Source: JBDRLD01 sp043813445 | GTDB lineage: Bacteria; Patescibacteriota; Patescibacteriia; JACPHY01 | Length of the DNA: 6,401 bases | Assembly (NCBI GenBank): GCA_043813445.1 | Contig: JBDRLD010000088.1 | Coordinates: 1 to 6,401, forward strand | Reading direction: 5' to 3' | Shown: in pieces, positions 1 to 4,663 of the stretch | How positions within the stretch are numbered: position 1 is the stretch's first letter | How the letters are laid out: the number at the start of each line of letters is the position of its first letter | Notes under the pieces: generated by a model | What the model saw: the letters and a program-made list of their open reading frames with translations, nothing else | The model's database searches: none | What the model was told of the DNA's origin: nothing | Made by a program: the position numbers and the translations under genes

Positions 1-124
1 GCCACATGAGGCCGATGAGGTAGTCGCGCAGGGCAATTCCGAGAATTATGCCGAGCGATATGAGACAAATCTTAATCAGCGGCATCTCCCACCATCGAAA
101 CGTCCACGTCTTGAAGATTTGCAT
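1..124 (-). CDS. Small membrane protein, N-terminal part (runs off left edge)
   Basis: Forty-one residues are readable from an ATG at 124 down to the window edge. The start reads M-Q-I-F-K-T-W-T-F-R-W-W-E-M-P-L: an aromatic, basic, amphipathic head. A hydrophobic stretch follows from about residue 16 to 32 (rich in I, L, G), which is a probable transmembrane helix. A second hydrophobic segment (Y-L-I-G-L-M-W) starts at the edge. From memory, short proteins with a W-W-E head followed at once by a helix are common in Parcubacteria; I know of no assigned function. No Shine-Dalgarno precedes the ATG. A TG-extended -10 about 30 bases upstream supports the start. The C-terminus and full length are not visible. 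Confidence 0.6.
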   Translation of the reverse strand, partial: MQIFKTWTFRWWEMPLIKICLISLGIILGIALRDYLIGLMW

Positions 125-140
125 ACGAGTATCGAGTGAA

Positions 141-156
141 GAGTAAGTACTTATTC
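141..156. repeat. 16-nt near-perfect palindrome at a likely transcription start
   Basis: GAGTAAGT and ACTTATTC pair along all eight positions if one G-T wobble is allowed. The site covers the predicted start of transcription set by the -10 at 158-163. It could be an operator for the small membrane protein gene or chance. No second copy is seen in the window. Confidence 0.3.
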
Positions 157-157
157 A

Positions 158-166
158 ATAATACCA
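158..166 (-). promoter_or_regulatory. Extended -10 promoter for the small membrane protein gene
   Basis: Read on the minus strand the site is TG-G-TATTAT: five of six matches to TATAAT with the TGn extension. No good -35 lies 16-18 bases upstream, as is usual for extended -10 promoters. Predicted transcription starts near 151, giving a leader of about 27 bases to the ATG at 124. Confidence 0.5.
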
Positions 167-216
167 CTCCCCCGCCTCCATTCCGGTCAGAGCTTTTCTC
201 CTCTACCAATCCATCG

Positions 217-567
217 TTATTCAATATTGACTTGCAACTCGCCCTGCTTTACCGATTGCAGGAAAAACGTGTATGGCCCGACAGTTTTCTCAGCCGCTGT
301 CAGCTCTCCAAGGTAAAGATCTTGTGGCTCCATTTCAGCAAATGCACCATTCGCCAACTCGAAGTTTCCTCCAATTTGACCCTCCCAGATGCATTCGAGA
401 CCTCGCGAACACCGAGAATCTGTAATGTTGACGAGTCGCACCGTAAGACCATCCGGAAACGAGTATGTCTGATTCTCATCAGTGAAAACTCTTAAACCAT
501 ACCCGATCGACGAACACCCCGCACCCAGCAATATCACCAAACCAACAATTAGAAGAATGCGCTTCAT
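217..567 (-). CDS. Small secreted lipoprotein with D-S-R-C / C-I-W-x-G motif
   Basis: The 116-residue product starts M-K-R, followed by a hydrophobic core (residues 4-14) and G-A-G-C at 15-18. This is a lipoprotein signal peptide with Cys18 as the acylated residue, although Gly at -3 is less usual than Leu. The mature part should be anchored outside the membrane. Residues 50-64 carry D-S-R-C, five residues, then C-I-W-E-G-Q. I recognise this two-cysteine pattern from small uncharacterised lipoproteins in many bacteria (usually D-S-R-C-P...C-x-W-x-G-E); it precedes a short beta-rich tail, here Y-T-F-F-L-Q-S-V at 89-96. Cys53 and Cys59 may form a disulphide. Function unknown. The ATG has no clear Shine-Dalgarno, but the signal peptide fixes the start. 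A TATAAT box lies about 120 bases upstream. No terminator is evident after the stop, so transcription may run into the gene at 124. Confidence 0.85.
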   Translation of the reverse strand: MKRILLIVGLVILLGAGCSSIGYGLRVFTDENQTYSFPDGLTVRLVNITDSRCSRGLECIWEGQIGGNFELANGAFAEMEPQDLYLGELTAAEKTVGPYTFFLQSVKQGELQVNIE

Positions 568-647
568 AGGACAACAAACATTACGGGTGAATTACCAATT
601 AGGTACAAACGACAGGACTCAGCAAAAGCCCGAGATCGCATCACGAA

Positions 648-674
648 GGTCTATCCTCGCCATGTGGATGGACC
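648..674 (-). other. Hairpin in the leader of the lipoprotein gene
   Basis: GGTC and ATCC pair with GGAT and GACC across one mismatch, leaving a loop of about nine bases. It lies just after the predicted transcription start near 678 and about 80 bases before the ATG at 567. It could affect mRNA stability. No regulator is implied by the sequence. Confidence 0.3.
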
Positions 675-684
675 CTTTTCGTTT

Positions 685-690
685 ATTATA
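685..690 (-). promoter_or_regulatory. -10 box of the lipoprotein gene promoter
   Basis: The minus strand reads CTG-TATAAT-AAACG, a perfect -10 hexamer. The -35 region (about 707-713) is a poor match to TTGACA. Transcription would start near 678 and give a leader of roughly 110 bases before the ATG at 567. Confidence 0.5.
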
Positions 691-722
691 CAGCAATGAG
701 CATCCCGCCACATTTAGAAACA

Positions 723-739
723 CCCTCCTTGCGGGAGGG
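723..739 (-). terminator. Second of two tandem terminator hairpins
   Basis: CCCTCC (723-728) pairs with GGAGGG (734-739) around a five-base loop. On the minus strand it is followed by TGTTTCT, a weak T-tract. It resembles the hairpin at 771-794 and lies about 30 bases further downstream, so it probably backs that one up. Confidence 0.45.
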
Positions 740-770
740 CGATGGGTGGCTGACGTCACGCCAAATGAAA

Positions 771-794
771 CGACCCTCCCGGTTGGGAGGGTCG
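771..794 (-). terminator. Intrinsic terminator of the 373-residue gene
   Basis: A perfect ten-base stem, CGACCCTCCC with GGGAGGGTCG, has a four-base loop. On the minus strand it is followed by TTTCATTT. It begins 34 bases past the stop codon at 828. The plus strand has no T-tract after it, so it serves the minus-strand gene. Confidence 0.75.
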
Positions 795-827
795 CTGCGA
801 AAATGGTGTAGGTTCGACTACAGTCGC

Positions 828-1949
828 TCAGCTAAGCGCGGGGTCGCGCGGCTTGGGGATGATGTCGACCGAGACGGGCACGCCGTGCCTTCCACACAGG
901 GCACTGGGAGAGGAATTCCACCACTGCTCGAAGATGAATCCGAGCACACACGCGCGGTCGTGGAAATCGCTGATGCGGGAGAGCACATCGTACAACATGC
1001 CTCCAACCTGTGGGGTCGGAGTGTTGTATGACCCGACACCTGGGAGGCACCAGAGCGCTTCGCGGATGATTGCACGATTGCGCCAGAGCGCGCGCTCGTA
1101 ATCCGTCTCATCGATTATTGAGTCGTCCCACGGCTCTCTGCTTGTCGCTCGCACCCCGTACTTTGTTTGTAGCTCCGTAAGCGAGAGGGTCTTCCACTGC
1201 TCGATGACAAATCCGAGCACACACGCGCGGTCGCGAGGATCTCCGACGCGAGAGAGCGCGTTGAGGACGGTGCCGCCGATTCGTGGATTCGAGTAGAACA
1301 CCTCGCCGGTTACCGGGAGGCACGCGATCACATTGCAGGTGGAGACGTGATGACGTAGCAGCGCATCATGGTGATACGCATCGTCGATAGTTGGATCGCT
1401 CCATGGTAGCATTGGGGGACGTGACTTCGGGCAGAACACCGATGAACCGAGCATGAAAGCAAGGAACCCAACACGACGCTGTCGTGACGTCTCCTCGCTC
1501 AATCGGCGTAGCGCGTAACGTGCGCACGCGAGATCGTCATCGTGGTATTGCGGCACCTTTTGCACAATCACGGTTTCGAGCACGGATCGGCTCAAGGTGG
1601 GCGACGGGTCGAACCCCGCGGCGAGCTGCGCAGCGGCGAAATTGAGCTCTCGCAGATCCAACGGCCCCAGCGCTTCCATGTATGCGCGCTCCGCTGCGCC
1701 CCTCGGCTGTGGAAAATCCGGAAATTCCGCGACTGGCGTCTGCGGACCGGAGAAGTAGGCGAACCCGTACGCATCGAAGATGTGTATGAACGCCGAGAGG
1801 CGAAGATCATCGTCTTCGAGCGCATCGAGCTCACGTAGTAGCGCGAGCACGATCGCGAGCTTCGGAGTCTTTATGGAATCCGATGGTCGCATACACGCAT
1901 TGAGTCGCTCGATGATTTCTGCCGAAAGCGGACGTCTCGAAATCTCCAC
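828..1949 (-). CDS. Orphan 373-residue protein with internal duplication
   Basis: I do not recognise a family. The product is soluble, with no signal peptide or membrane helix. Residues 8-60 look helical and acidic. The C-terminal half is an 85-residue unit present twice, at 182-266 and 273-357, with 34 identical residues in an ungapped 91-residue offset. Conserved points are P-W-x-D-x-x-I-D, A-L-x-R, C-L-P, G-G, L-S-R, D-R-A-C-V-L-G-F and E-Q-W. A weaker third match (P-x-L-x-x-S-V-L ... D-L-A-C) may sit at about 115-155. The start is GTG at 1949: AGGGAG (1956-1961) ends six bases before it, and no ATG nearby has such a site. A good promoter lies at 2009-2036 and two hairpin terminators lie beyond the stop, so it is probably transcribed alone. 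The paired units suggest a scaffold or repeat protein, but that is inference. Confidence 0.85.
   Translation of the reverse strand: MEISRRPLSAEIIERLNACMRPSDSIKTPKLAIVLALLRELDALEDDDLRLSAFIHIFDAYGFAYFSGPQTPVAEFPDFPQPRGAAERAYMEALGPLDLRELNFAAAQLAAGFDPSPTLSRSVLETVIVQKVPQYHDDDLACARYALRRLSEETSRQRRVGFLAFMLGSSVFCPKSRPPMLPWSDPTIDDAYHHDALLRHHVSTCNVIACLPVTGEVFYSNPRIGGTVLNALSRVGDPRDRACVLGFVIEQWKTLSLTELQTKYGVRATSREPWDDSIIDETDYERALWRNRAIIREALWCLPGVGSYNTPTPQVGGMLYDVLSRISDFHDRACVLGFIFEQWWNSSPSALCGRHGVPVSVDIIPKPRDPALS
879..1133 (-). repeat. Intragenic duplication, C-terminal copy (residues 273-357)
   Basis: It matches the copy at 1152-1406 with a constant 273-base (91-codon) offset. DNA identity is highest around 921-960, where a stretch of about 23 bases beginning AATCCGAGCACACACG is identical in both copies. 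The reading frame is kept throughout. Confidence 0.8.
1152..1406 (-). repeat. Intragenic duplication, upstream copy (residues 182-266)
   Basis: Partner of 879-1133. The best-conserved segment encodes D-R-A-C-V-L-G-F-x-x-E-Q-W. The codon-level similarity there suggests a fairly recent duplication, or continued exchange between the copies. Confidence 0.8.
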
Positions 1950-1955
1950 AATGTA

Positions 1956-1961
1956 CTCCCT
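1956..1961 (-). promoter_or_regulatory. Ribosome binding site deciding the GTG start at 1949
   Basis: The minus strand reads AGGGAG-TACATT-GTG, a purine-rich site six bases before the GTG. Just upstream (1964-1974) is TCCGT-C-ACGGA (plus-strand reading), an 11-base perfect palindrome in the leader that could fold or bind protein. Confidence 0.6.
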
Positions 1962-2008
1962 GTTCCGTCACGGATTTACGTTTGGGAATGACCAAGACTG
2001 ACGCGATT

Positions 2009-2036
2009 ATCATACAGCCACCTCAGACGCCGTCAA
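2009..2036 (-). promoter_or_regulatory. Promoter of the 373-residue gene
   Basis: On the minus strand TTGACG (2031-2036) and TATGAT (2009-2014) are separated by 16 bases. Each matches the sigma-70 consensus at five of six positions. Transcription should start near 2002, about 50 bases before the GTG. The promoter is back to back with that of the zinc-ribbon gene. Confidence 0.65.
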
Positions 2037-2065
2037 TGCTCCGGTAACGCTGTTTCCGTCTTACG

Positions 2066-2099
2066 TAAACATTGACAATGACAATCCCGTATGATACGG
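2066..2099 (+). promoter_or_regulatory. Promoter and palindromic operator candidate of the zinc-ribbon gene
   Basis: TATGAT (2090-2095) has TAAACA (2066-2071) 18 bases upstream. The nearby TTGACA (2072-2077) is perfect but only 12 bases from TATGAT; it would need the poorer TACGGT (2095-2100) at 17 bases. The -10 region sits inside CCGTAT-G-ATACGG (2087-2099), a perfect 13-base palindrome. Just upstream is the direct repeat TGACAA-TGACAA (2073-2084). A repressor site over the -10 is plausible. Confidence 0.45.
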
Positions 2100-2133
2100 T
2101 TGCACGCAGGAGAAAGAATCCAAGGAGGAGAAC

Positions 2134-2514
2134 GTGCCTGAACAGGAGAAGTGTTTTGTCGTGGAGTGCGATGGTGGGCGGTACAAATTCGCAAGGTACG
2201 GGTGGGTCGACGCCGTGACGAATATCGGGGTACCGGCCGCCTTCGTGAACAGAATCGAGCGCGCGATCATTGCGCAGGGTCGCTTCGAGGAGCTACTTCG
2301 CGCCAGCCGCGAACGCGCTGATGCGTTCCGGGGAATAAAAGACGGTGGCATTCTGCCGGAAGCGCCACCAACTAGCAGCACTCGCCGCACACACTGCTAT
2401 AGCTGCAAGCGAGCACTGGACAGTCAACGTGATGCACGGTGTATCCACTGCGGATGGCTCGTCTGCTCCTGCGGTGCCTGCGGATGCCAGTATCAGGGGA
2501 GCCAGGGCCCATAG
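2134..2514 (+). CDS. Small protein with C-terminal cysteine-rich zinc ribbon
   Basis: The 126-residue product starts at GTG. The site AAGGAGG (2122-2128) five bases upstream decides this, since no ATG precedes it in frame. Residues 1-70 are soluble and mixed in character (V-V-E-C-D-G-G-R-Y-K-F-A-R-Y-G-W), with a helical stretch at 36-66. A proline/serine linker (74-84) leads to a ribbon: C88-x2-C91, C103-x2-C106, then C111, C113, C116 and C118 in C-S-C-G-A-C-G-C. Eight cysteines can bind one or two zinc ions. I recall similar H-C-Y-x-C-K...C-x-x-C-G-W endings in small uncharacterised proteins. Binding to nucleic acid or protein is possible but not shown. The gene stands alone between its own promoter and terminator, divergent from the 373-residue gene. 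Confidence 0.85.
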   Translation: MPEQEKCFVVECDGGRYKFARYGWVDAVTNIGVPAAFVNRIERAIIAQGRFEELLRASRERADAFRGIKDGGILPEAPPTSSTRRTHCYSCKRALDSQRDARCIHCGWLVCSCGACGCQYQGSQGP

Positions 2515-2538
2515 CGACGACTCCGATCGGCACACAAC

Positions 2539-2566
2539 AAGCACCCGCATTTCGCGGGTGCTTTCT
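2539..2566 (+). terminator. Intrinsic terminator of the zinc-ribbon gene
   Basis: AAGCACCCGC pairs with GCGGGTGCTT (ten base pairs, five-base loop) and is followed by TCTC after TTT. It begins 25 bases past the stop. Confidence 0.85.
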
Positions 2567-2674
2567 CATATGGAACAACTTAAGCGCGGCGATCTTATAG
2601 AAGCTATGTCATAAAAAAATCGCGGGGAGAACCGAAGCCGTGTCACGAAACTGTACAAAGTTCGGTTTAAGTGA
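2567..2674. other. Gene-free stretch with a 7-bp long-range hairpin
   Basis: No convincing gene is present; the best reading frame here (ATG at about 2570, 14 codons) has no ribosome binding site. AACCGAA (2630-2636) can pair with TTCGGTT (2661-2667) around 24 bases that hold CGTG-T-CACG. An A7 run lies at 2613-2619. With the terminator at 2675-2700 this could be the 3' part of a plus-strand small RNA, but I find only weak promoter matches upstream. Confidence 0.25.
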
Positions 2675-2700
2675 AAACGACCTCCCTCGGGGGGTCGTTT
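2675..2700. terminator. Terminator usable in both directions
   Basis: AAACGACCTCC pairs with GGGGGTCGTTT, with one G-T pair and a tetraloop. On the minus strand it is followed by TCAC after TTTT and lies about 60 bases past the stop of the sigma-like gene, so it most likely ends that transcript. On the plus strand it ends in CGTTTG and could stop read-through from 2134-2514. Confidence 0.7.
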
Positions 2701-2760
2701 GTCGGCGTGTCGATTCAGTAATAGAAATGGAGGCTACTTATCTCGGGAAACGAGCGAGGA

Positions 2761-3681
2761 TTATGCCCTAGCTCCGTTCGAGAAGCGCTGCAGCTCTCGC
2801 CTCACGAATGGTCGCCACCTCTCCAGCGCGCGTTGCTGCGCACCGATCATAGTGACGAGTGGTATGAGTATCACAGCTCTACTTGGGTGACGCAGGAGCC
2901 GCTTCACACGAACGATGAGCTTGTGCGTCCGCTCGTAAGTTGTGGGAGGATCGAGAGACATTCCGAGCTCCTTCACTGTCCGCGACTTTTCGCAGCCGAT
3001 CCCATACAGAAGCCGCATTGTCAGCTCCTCTTGCGGACGGAGTGTCTGAAGCAGTTCATCGATGATCTCGTATGCGTTATCCGGCCAAATCGCAGTTACG
3101 AATTTATATCGATTGACGTCCACATGCATATCGAGCGCCGCTGTGACAAGCTCGTCCATGCTGTGCACACTGGTAAATGGCTCCTCACCTTTCACCGCCC
3201 GATTCGCTGCAATCGTGAAGCGGTAGAATGCATCGTTGTAGTCACCGTACTCCAAAAACGCATGCGGCTCTACGAGGATGCCTACGTGGAAGAGGTCCGC
3301 AACGAATGATGCGTACCCGAGCCTCTCTCTTGGAATACTCGATGCGGTGTACGCACGGAGTGCACAAATCGCGCCCTGCATTTGTGCAATCGCCACGTCG
3401 ACCCCGAGAAAGGAGCTGAGCCCGCGCTCGACGATCTTTTTCACATCGGTTTCAGGCGCGCTGCCGAAGAACAGCTCGACGTACCGCCGAAGCGCTCGGC
3501 GAAAGCACTGCTTCTCCGAAATCACCCTCGGAAGCTCTCCGCTTTCTCGTAGGGAAGCAACGGCCTTCCGTGTAGTTGAAACACTCCACCCTCCTGCAGC
3601 CGCAATCGCGGATGGACGCAGTTTGTAACGATGTAGCTCGAGTATGACTTCTGTACGAAGAGCGTCCCGCTTCACCGGCAT
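2761..3681 (-). CDS. HTH protein with sigma-70 region-4-like C-terminal domain
   Basis: The 306-residue product has two DNA-binding-like parts. Residues 10-50 look like a helix-turn-helix: I-A-A-A-G-G-W-S-V-S-T-T-R-K-A-V-A-S-L then R-E-S-G-E-L-P, a winged-helix type pattern. Residues 205-268 resemble sigma-70 region 4: L-R-P-Q-E-E-L-T-M-R-L-L-Y-G-I-G, then T-V-K-E-L-G, then R-L-L-R-H-P-S-R, close to the family's L-x-P-R-E-E...G-I-G...L-R-H-P-S-R. The expected recognition-helix R-E-R-V-R-Q-I-E is replaced by T-T-Y-E-R-T-H-K-L-I-V-R-V-K, so -35 specificity should differ. Region 2 motifs are absent from the helical middle (60-200), so it cannot be a complete ordinary sigma factor. It may be an alternative regulator or an anti/co-factor of RNA polymerase. 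ATG is set by AGGAGG (3688-3693), six bases upstream. Promoter at 3724-3752. Confidence 0.85.
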   Translation of the reverse strand: MPVKRDALRTEVILELHRYKLRPSAIAAAGGWSVSTTRKAVASLRESGELPRVISEKQCFRRALRRYVELFFGSAPETDVKKIVERGLSSFLGVDVAIAQMQGAICALRAYTASSIPRERLGYASFVADLFHVGILVEPHAFLEYGDYNDAFYRFTIAANRAVKGEEPFTSVHSMDELVTAALDMHVDVNRYKFVTAIWPDNAYEIIDELLQTLRPQEELTMRLLYGIGCEKSRTVKELGMSLDPPTTYERTHKLIVRVKRLLRHPSRAVILIPLVTMIGAQQRALERWRPFVRRELQRFSNGARA

Positions 3682-3687
3682 GTCAAT

Positions 3688-3693
3688 CCTCCT
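3688..3693 (-). promoter_or_regulatory. Strong ribosome binding site of the sigma-like gene
   Basis: AGGAGG with a six-base spacer (ATTGAC) before the ATG at 3681, within a longer GGGGAGGAGG run. It is among the best Shine-Dalgarno sites in the window. Confidence 0.75.
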
Positions 3694-3723
3694 CCCCTAT
3701 TCTGAAAGATCTTCAACGATCGC

Positions 3724-3752
3724 AATGTATCACAAGGCGAATGAACATGCAA
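3724..3752 (-). promoter_or_regulatory. Promoter of the sigma-like gene
   Basis: On the minus strand TTGCAT (3747-3752) lies 17 bases from TACATT (3724-3729), which has a TGA extension directly before it. The match is moderate: four of six at -10 plus TGn. Transcription should start near 3717. Confidence 0.5.
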
Positions 3753-3862
3753 GATTGCCTAAATGTATGAAAACCGTGTCATGGGAAACCATGTCGGGTC
3801 CCCCTGGTTATTGTAAAGCATCAACCTGAGAGAGGTATCCGAGAATGTTATCCGAACTACTC
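3753..3862. other. Divergent intergenic region with a GAAA-loop hairpin
   Basis: No gene is seen. CATGG (3780-3784) and CCATG (3789-3793) form a five-base stem capped by GAAA, a stable GNRA loop, also an inverted repeat at DNA level. GGTT (3806-3809) and AACC (3823-3826) give a second, weaker one. Neither lies within the two transcripts predicted to start at about 3717 and 3898, so protein binding is as likely as RNA folding. Confidence 0.3.
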
Positions 3863-3891
3863 TTGACATCTTAGTAAAATCGTGCTAATGT
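3863..3891 (+). promoter_or_regulatory. Strong promoter of the structured-leader gene
   Basis: A perfect TTGACA (3863-3868) is followed after 17 bases by TAATGT (3886-3891), with TGC directly before it as an extended -10. Transcription should start near 3898. This places the ATG at 3892 outside the message and rules out the longer reading frame. Confidence 0.8.
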
Positions 3892-3898
3892 GTGCAGT

Positions 3899-3976
3899 CG
3901 GGTCGGCTGAGCCGTCCGGCACTGAACCGTGCTGGAGACCGGGTCTTCAGTACAACACCGAGATCTGATCTCGAAG
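3899..3976 (+). ncRNA. Highly structured 5' leader, candidate cis-regulatory RNA
   Basis: Folding by eye gives: P1 CGGC-TGA-GCCG (3904-3914); P2 CCGGCAC / GTGCTGG (3916-3922 with 3929-3935, one G-T pair, loop TGAACC); a closing GGT/ACC (3901-3903 with 3938-3940) that makes P1 and P2 a three-way junction; and P3 CGAGAT-CTG-ATCTCG (3959-3973). TCTT (3944-3947) may extend P3 by pairing with AAGA (3974-3977), touching the first base of the AGGAG site (3977-3981). CGGGTC occurs at 3899 and again at 3940. The fold starts at the predicted first base of the message and ends at the ribosome binding site. It matches no riboswitch class I know, and no ligand can be inferred. Confidence 0.55.
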
Positions 3977-3987
3977 AGGAGAGCAGA

Positions 3988-4524
3988 ATGGTTAGCGGAA
4001 GCGAGATGCAGAGGCCGAACGAACGGCGAGTGTCCCTCAAAGAAATGGTGCGTCAGACCTCACGATGTGGAGACTTCGTCGTGTCCAGCATCATCATGAA
4101 GTACGAGGGTCTGACGCACGAACATTTCAAGCGCCTAGAGCACGTCTGTCTCGAGGAGTCGTGGAGCGATCTGCTGCCATGCGGCATCATCGACGCGTTC
4201 GGAGTCGAGGCGCGCGACTTCCGTATGCAGCTTGCAGACATCATGCAAGGAAGCCTGAAACGCGACGGCGATGGCCCGCACACCTACGATGCGCAGGTGC
4301 GCATCGTTGATCGGGTATTCCTCGTTCTGAAGAAGCACGGCCAAATCAAATATCCGTGCGTGTACATCACGCCGAGAGCTGTCCGCGACAGCATCGACGA
4401 TGCGGTGTGCATGTTCCCCAAGGACGAGCAAGACGCCGGGTTGTTCAAAGTCACAGAGGACGGCCAGATCATCCCATGCCATGGAGTGGATCGCGCCGCC
4501 AACTCCATTCCGCCGGCAGAATAA
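3988..4524 (+). CDS. Orphan 178-residue soluble protein behind a structured leader
   Basis: I do not recognise a family. The frame is open from 3892, but the promoter puts transcription at about 3898. AGGAG (3977-3981) lies six bases before the ATG at 3988, so that start is chosen. The product has no signal peptide or membrane helix. Residues 1-25 are polar and basic; 26-95 look helical with scattered cysteines (27, 54, 65); 100-134 read like a small alpha/beta segment (V-R-I-V-D-R-V-F-L-V-L-K-K, then Y-P-C-V-Y-I-T-P-R); 135-165 are acidic. The five cysteines (27, 54, 65, 124, 141) plus C164 show no metal-site spacing. Its promoter and leader are the best-formed in the window, which suggests high or tightly controlled expression. 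It is divergent from the HTH/sigma-like gene and ends at its own terminator. Confidence 0.8.
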   Translation: MVSGSEMQRPNERRVSLKEMVRQTSRCGDFVVSSIIMKYEGLTHEHFKRLEHVCLEESWSDLLPCGIIDAFGVEARDFRMQLADIMQGSLKRDGDGPHTYDAQVRIVDRVFLVLKKHGQIKYPCVYITPRAVRDSIDDAVCMFPKDEQDAGLFKVTEDGQIIPCHGVDRAANSIPPAE

Positions 4525-4546
4525 CCAACTGCACTCGTACACAACG

Positions 4547-4571
4547 AAAGCCACCCTCCAGGGTGGCTTTT
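4547..4571 (+). terminator. Intrinsic terminator of the 178-residue gene
   Basis: AAAGCCACCC pairs with GGGTGGCTTT over ten bases around TCCA, followed by one more T. It begins 22 bases past the stop. The same GCCACCC stem recurs in the terminator at 5904-5934. Confidence 0.85.
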
Positions 4572-4663
4572 CCGATCGGAGCATTCGCCAGATCATGGCG
4601 GCGCCAGATCCATTAAAACCGTATTAATTCTACTTATTCCATCAAAGCCGTCAGAACCTAATC
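4572..4663. other. Gene-free stretch with a short direct repeat
   Basis: No gene is seen. CGCCAGATC occurs at 4587-4595 and 4602-4610, a 15-base period. The stretch continues into the structured repeat at 4664. Confidence 0.35.

Noticed and set aside
136..495. 119-codon plus-strand frame opposite the lipoprotein gene
   Set aside because: The minus frame has a signal peptide, lipobox and conserved motif. The plus frame has no ribosome binding site and no protein-like pattern.
751..758. TGACGTCA palindrome between the terminators
   Set aside because: Eight bases with no extension on either side and no linked promoter. It is expected by chance often enough.
482..811. 109-codon plus-strand frame across the lipoprotein leader and terminators
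   Set aside because: It runs through the promoter and both hairpin terminators of minus-strand genes and lacks a ribosome binding site.
879..1406. CRISPR or tandem-array reading of the repeated DNA
   Set aside because: There are only two units, 273 bases apart, in one continuous protein frame, so this is a domain duplication.
2833..3309. 158-codon plus-strand frame inside the sigma-like gene
   Set aside because: It is antisense to a gene with clear domains, a strong ribosome binding site and a promoter. No initiation signal precedes it.
3892..3987. N-terminal extension of the 178-residue gene to the ATG at 3892
   Set aside because: That ATG lies at the -10 and before the predicted transcription start. 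The extension would translate the folded leader.
4135..4596. 153-codon minus-strand frame opposite the 178-residue gene
   Set aside because: It would begin downstream of the plus-strand terminator hairpin with no promoter or ribosome binding site. The plus frame has all start and stop signals.
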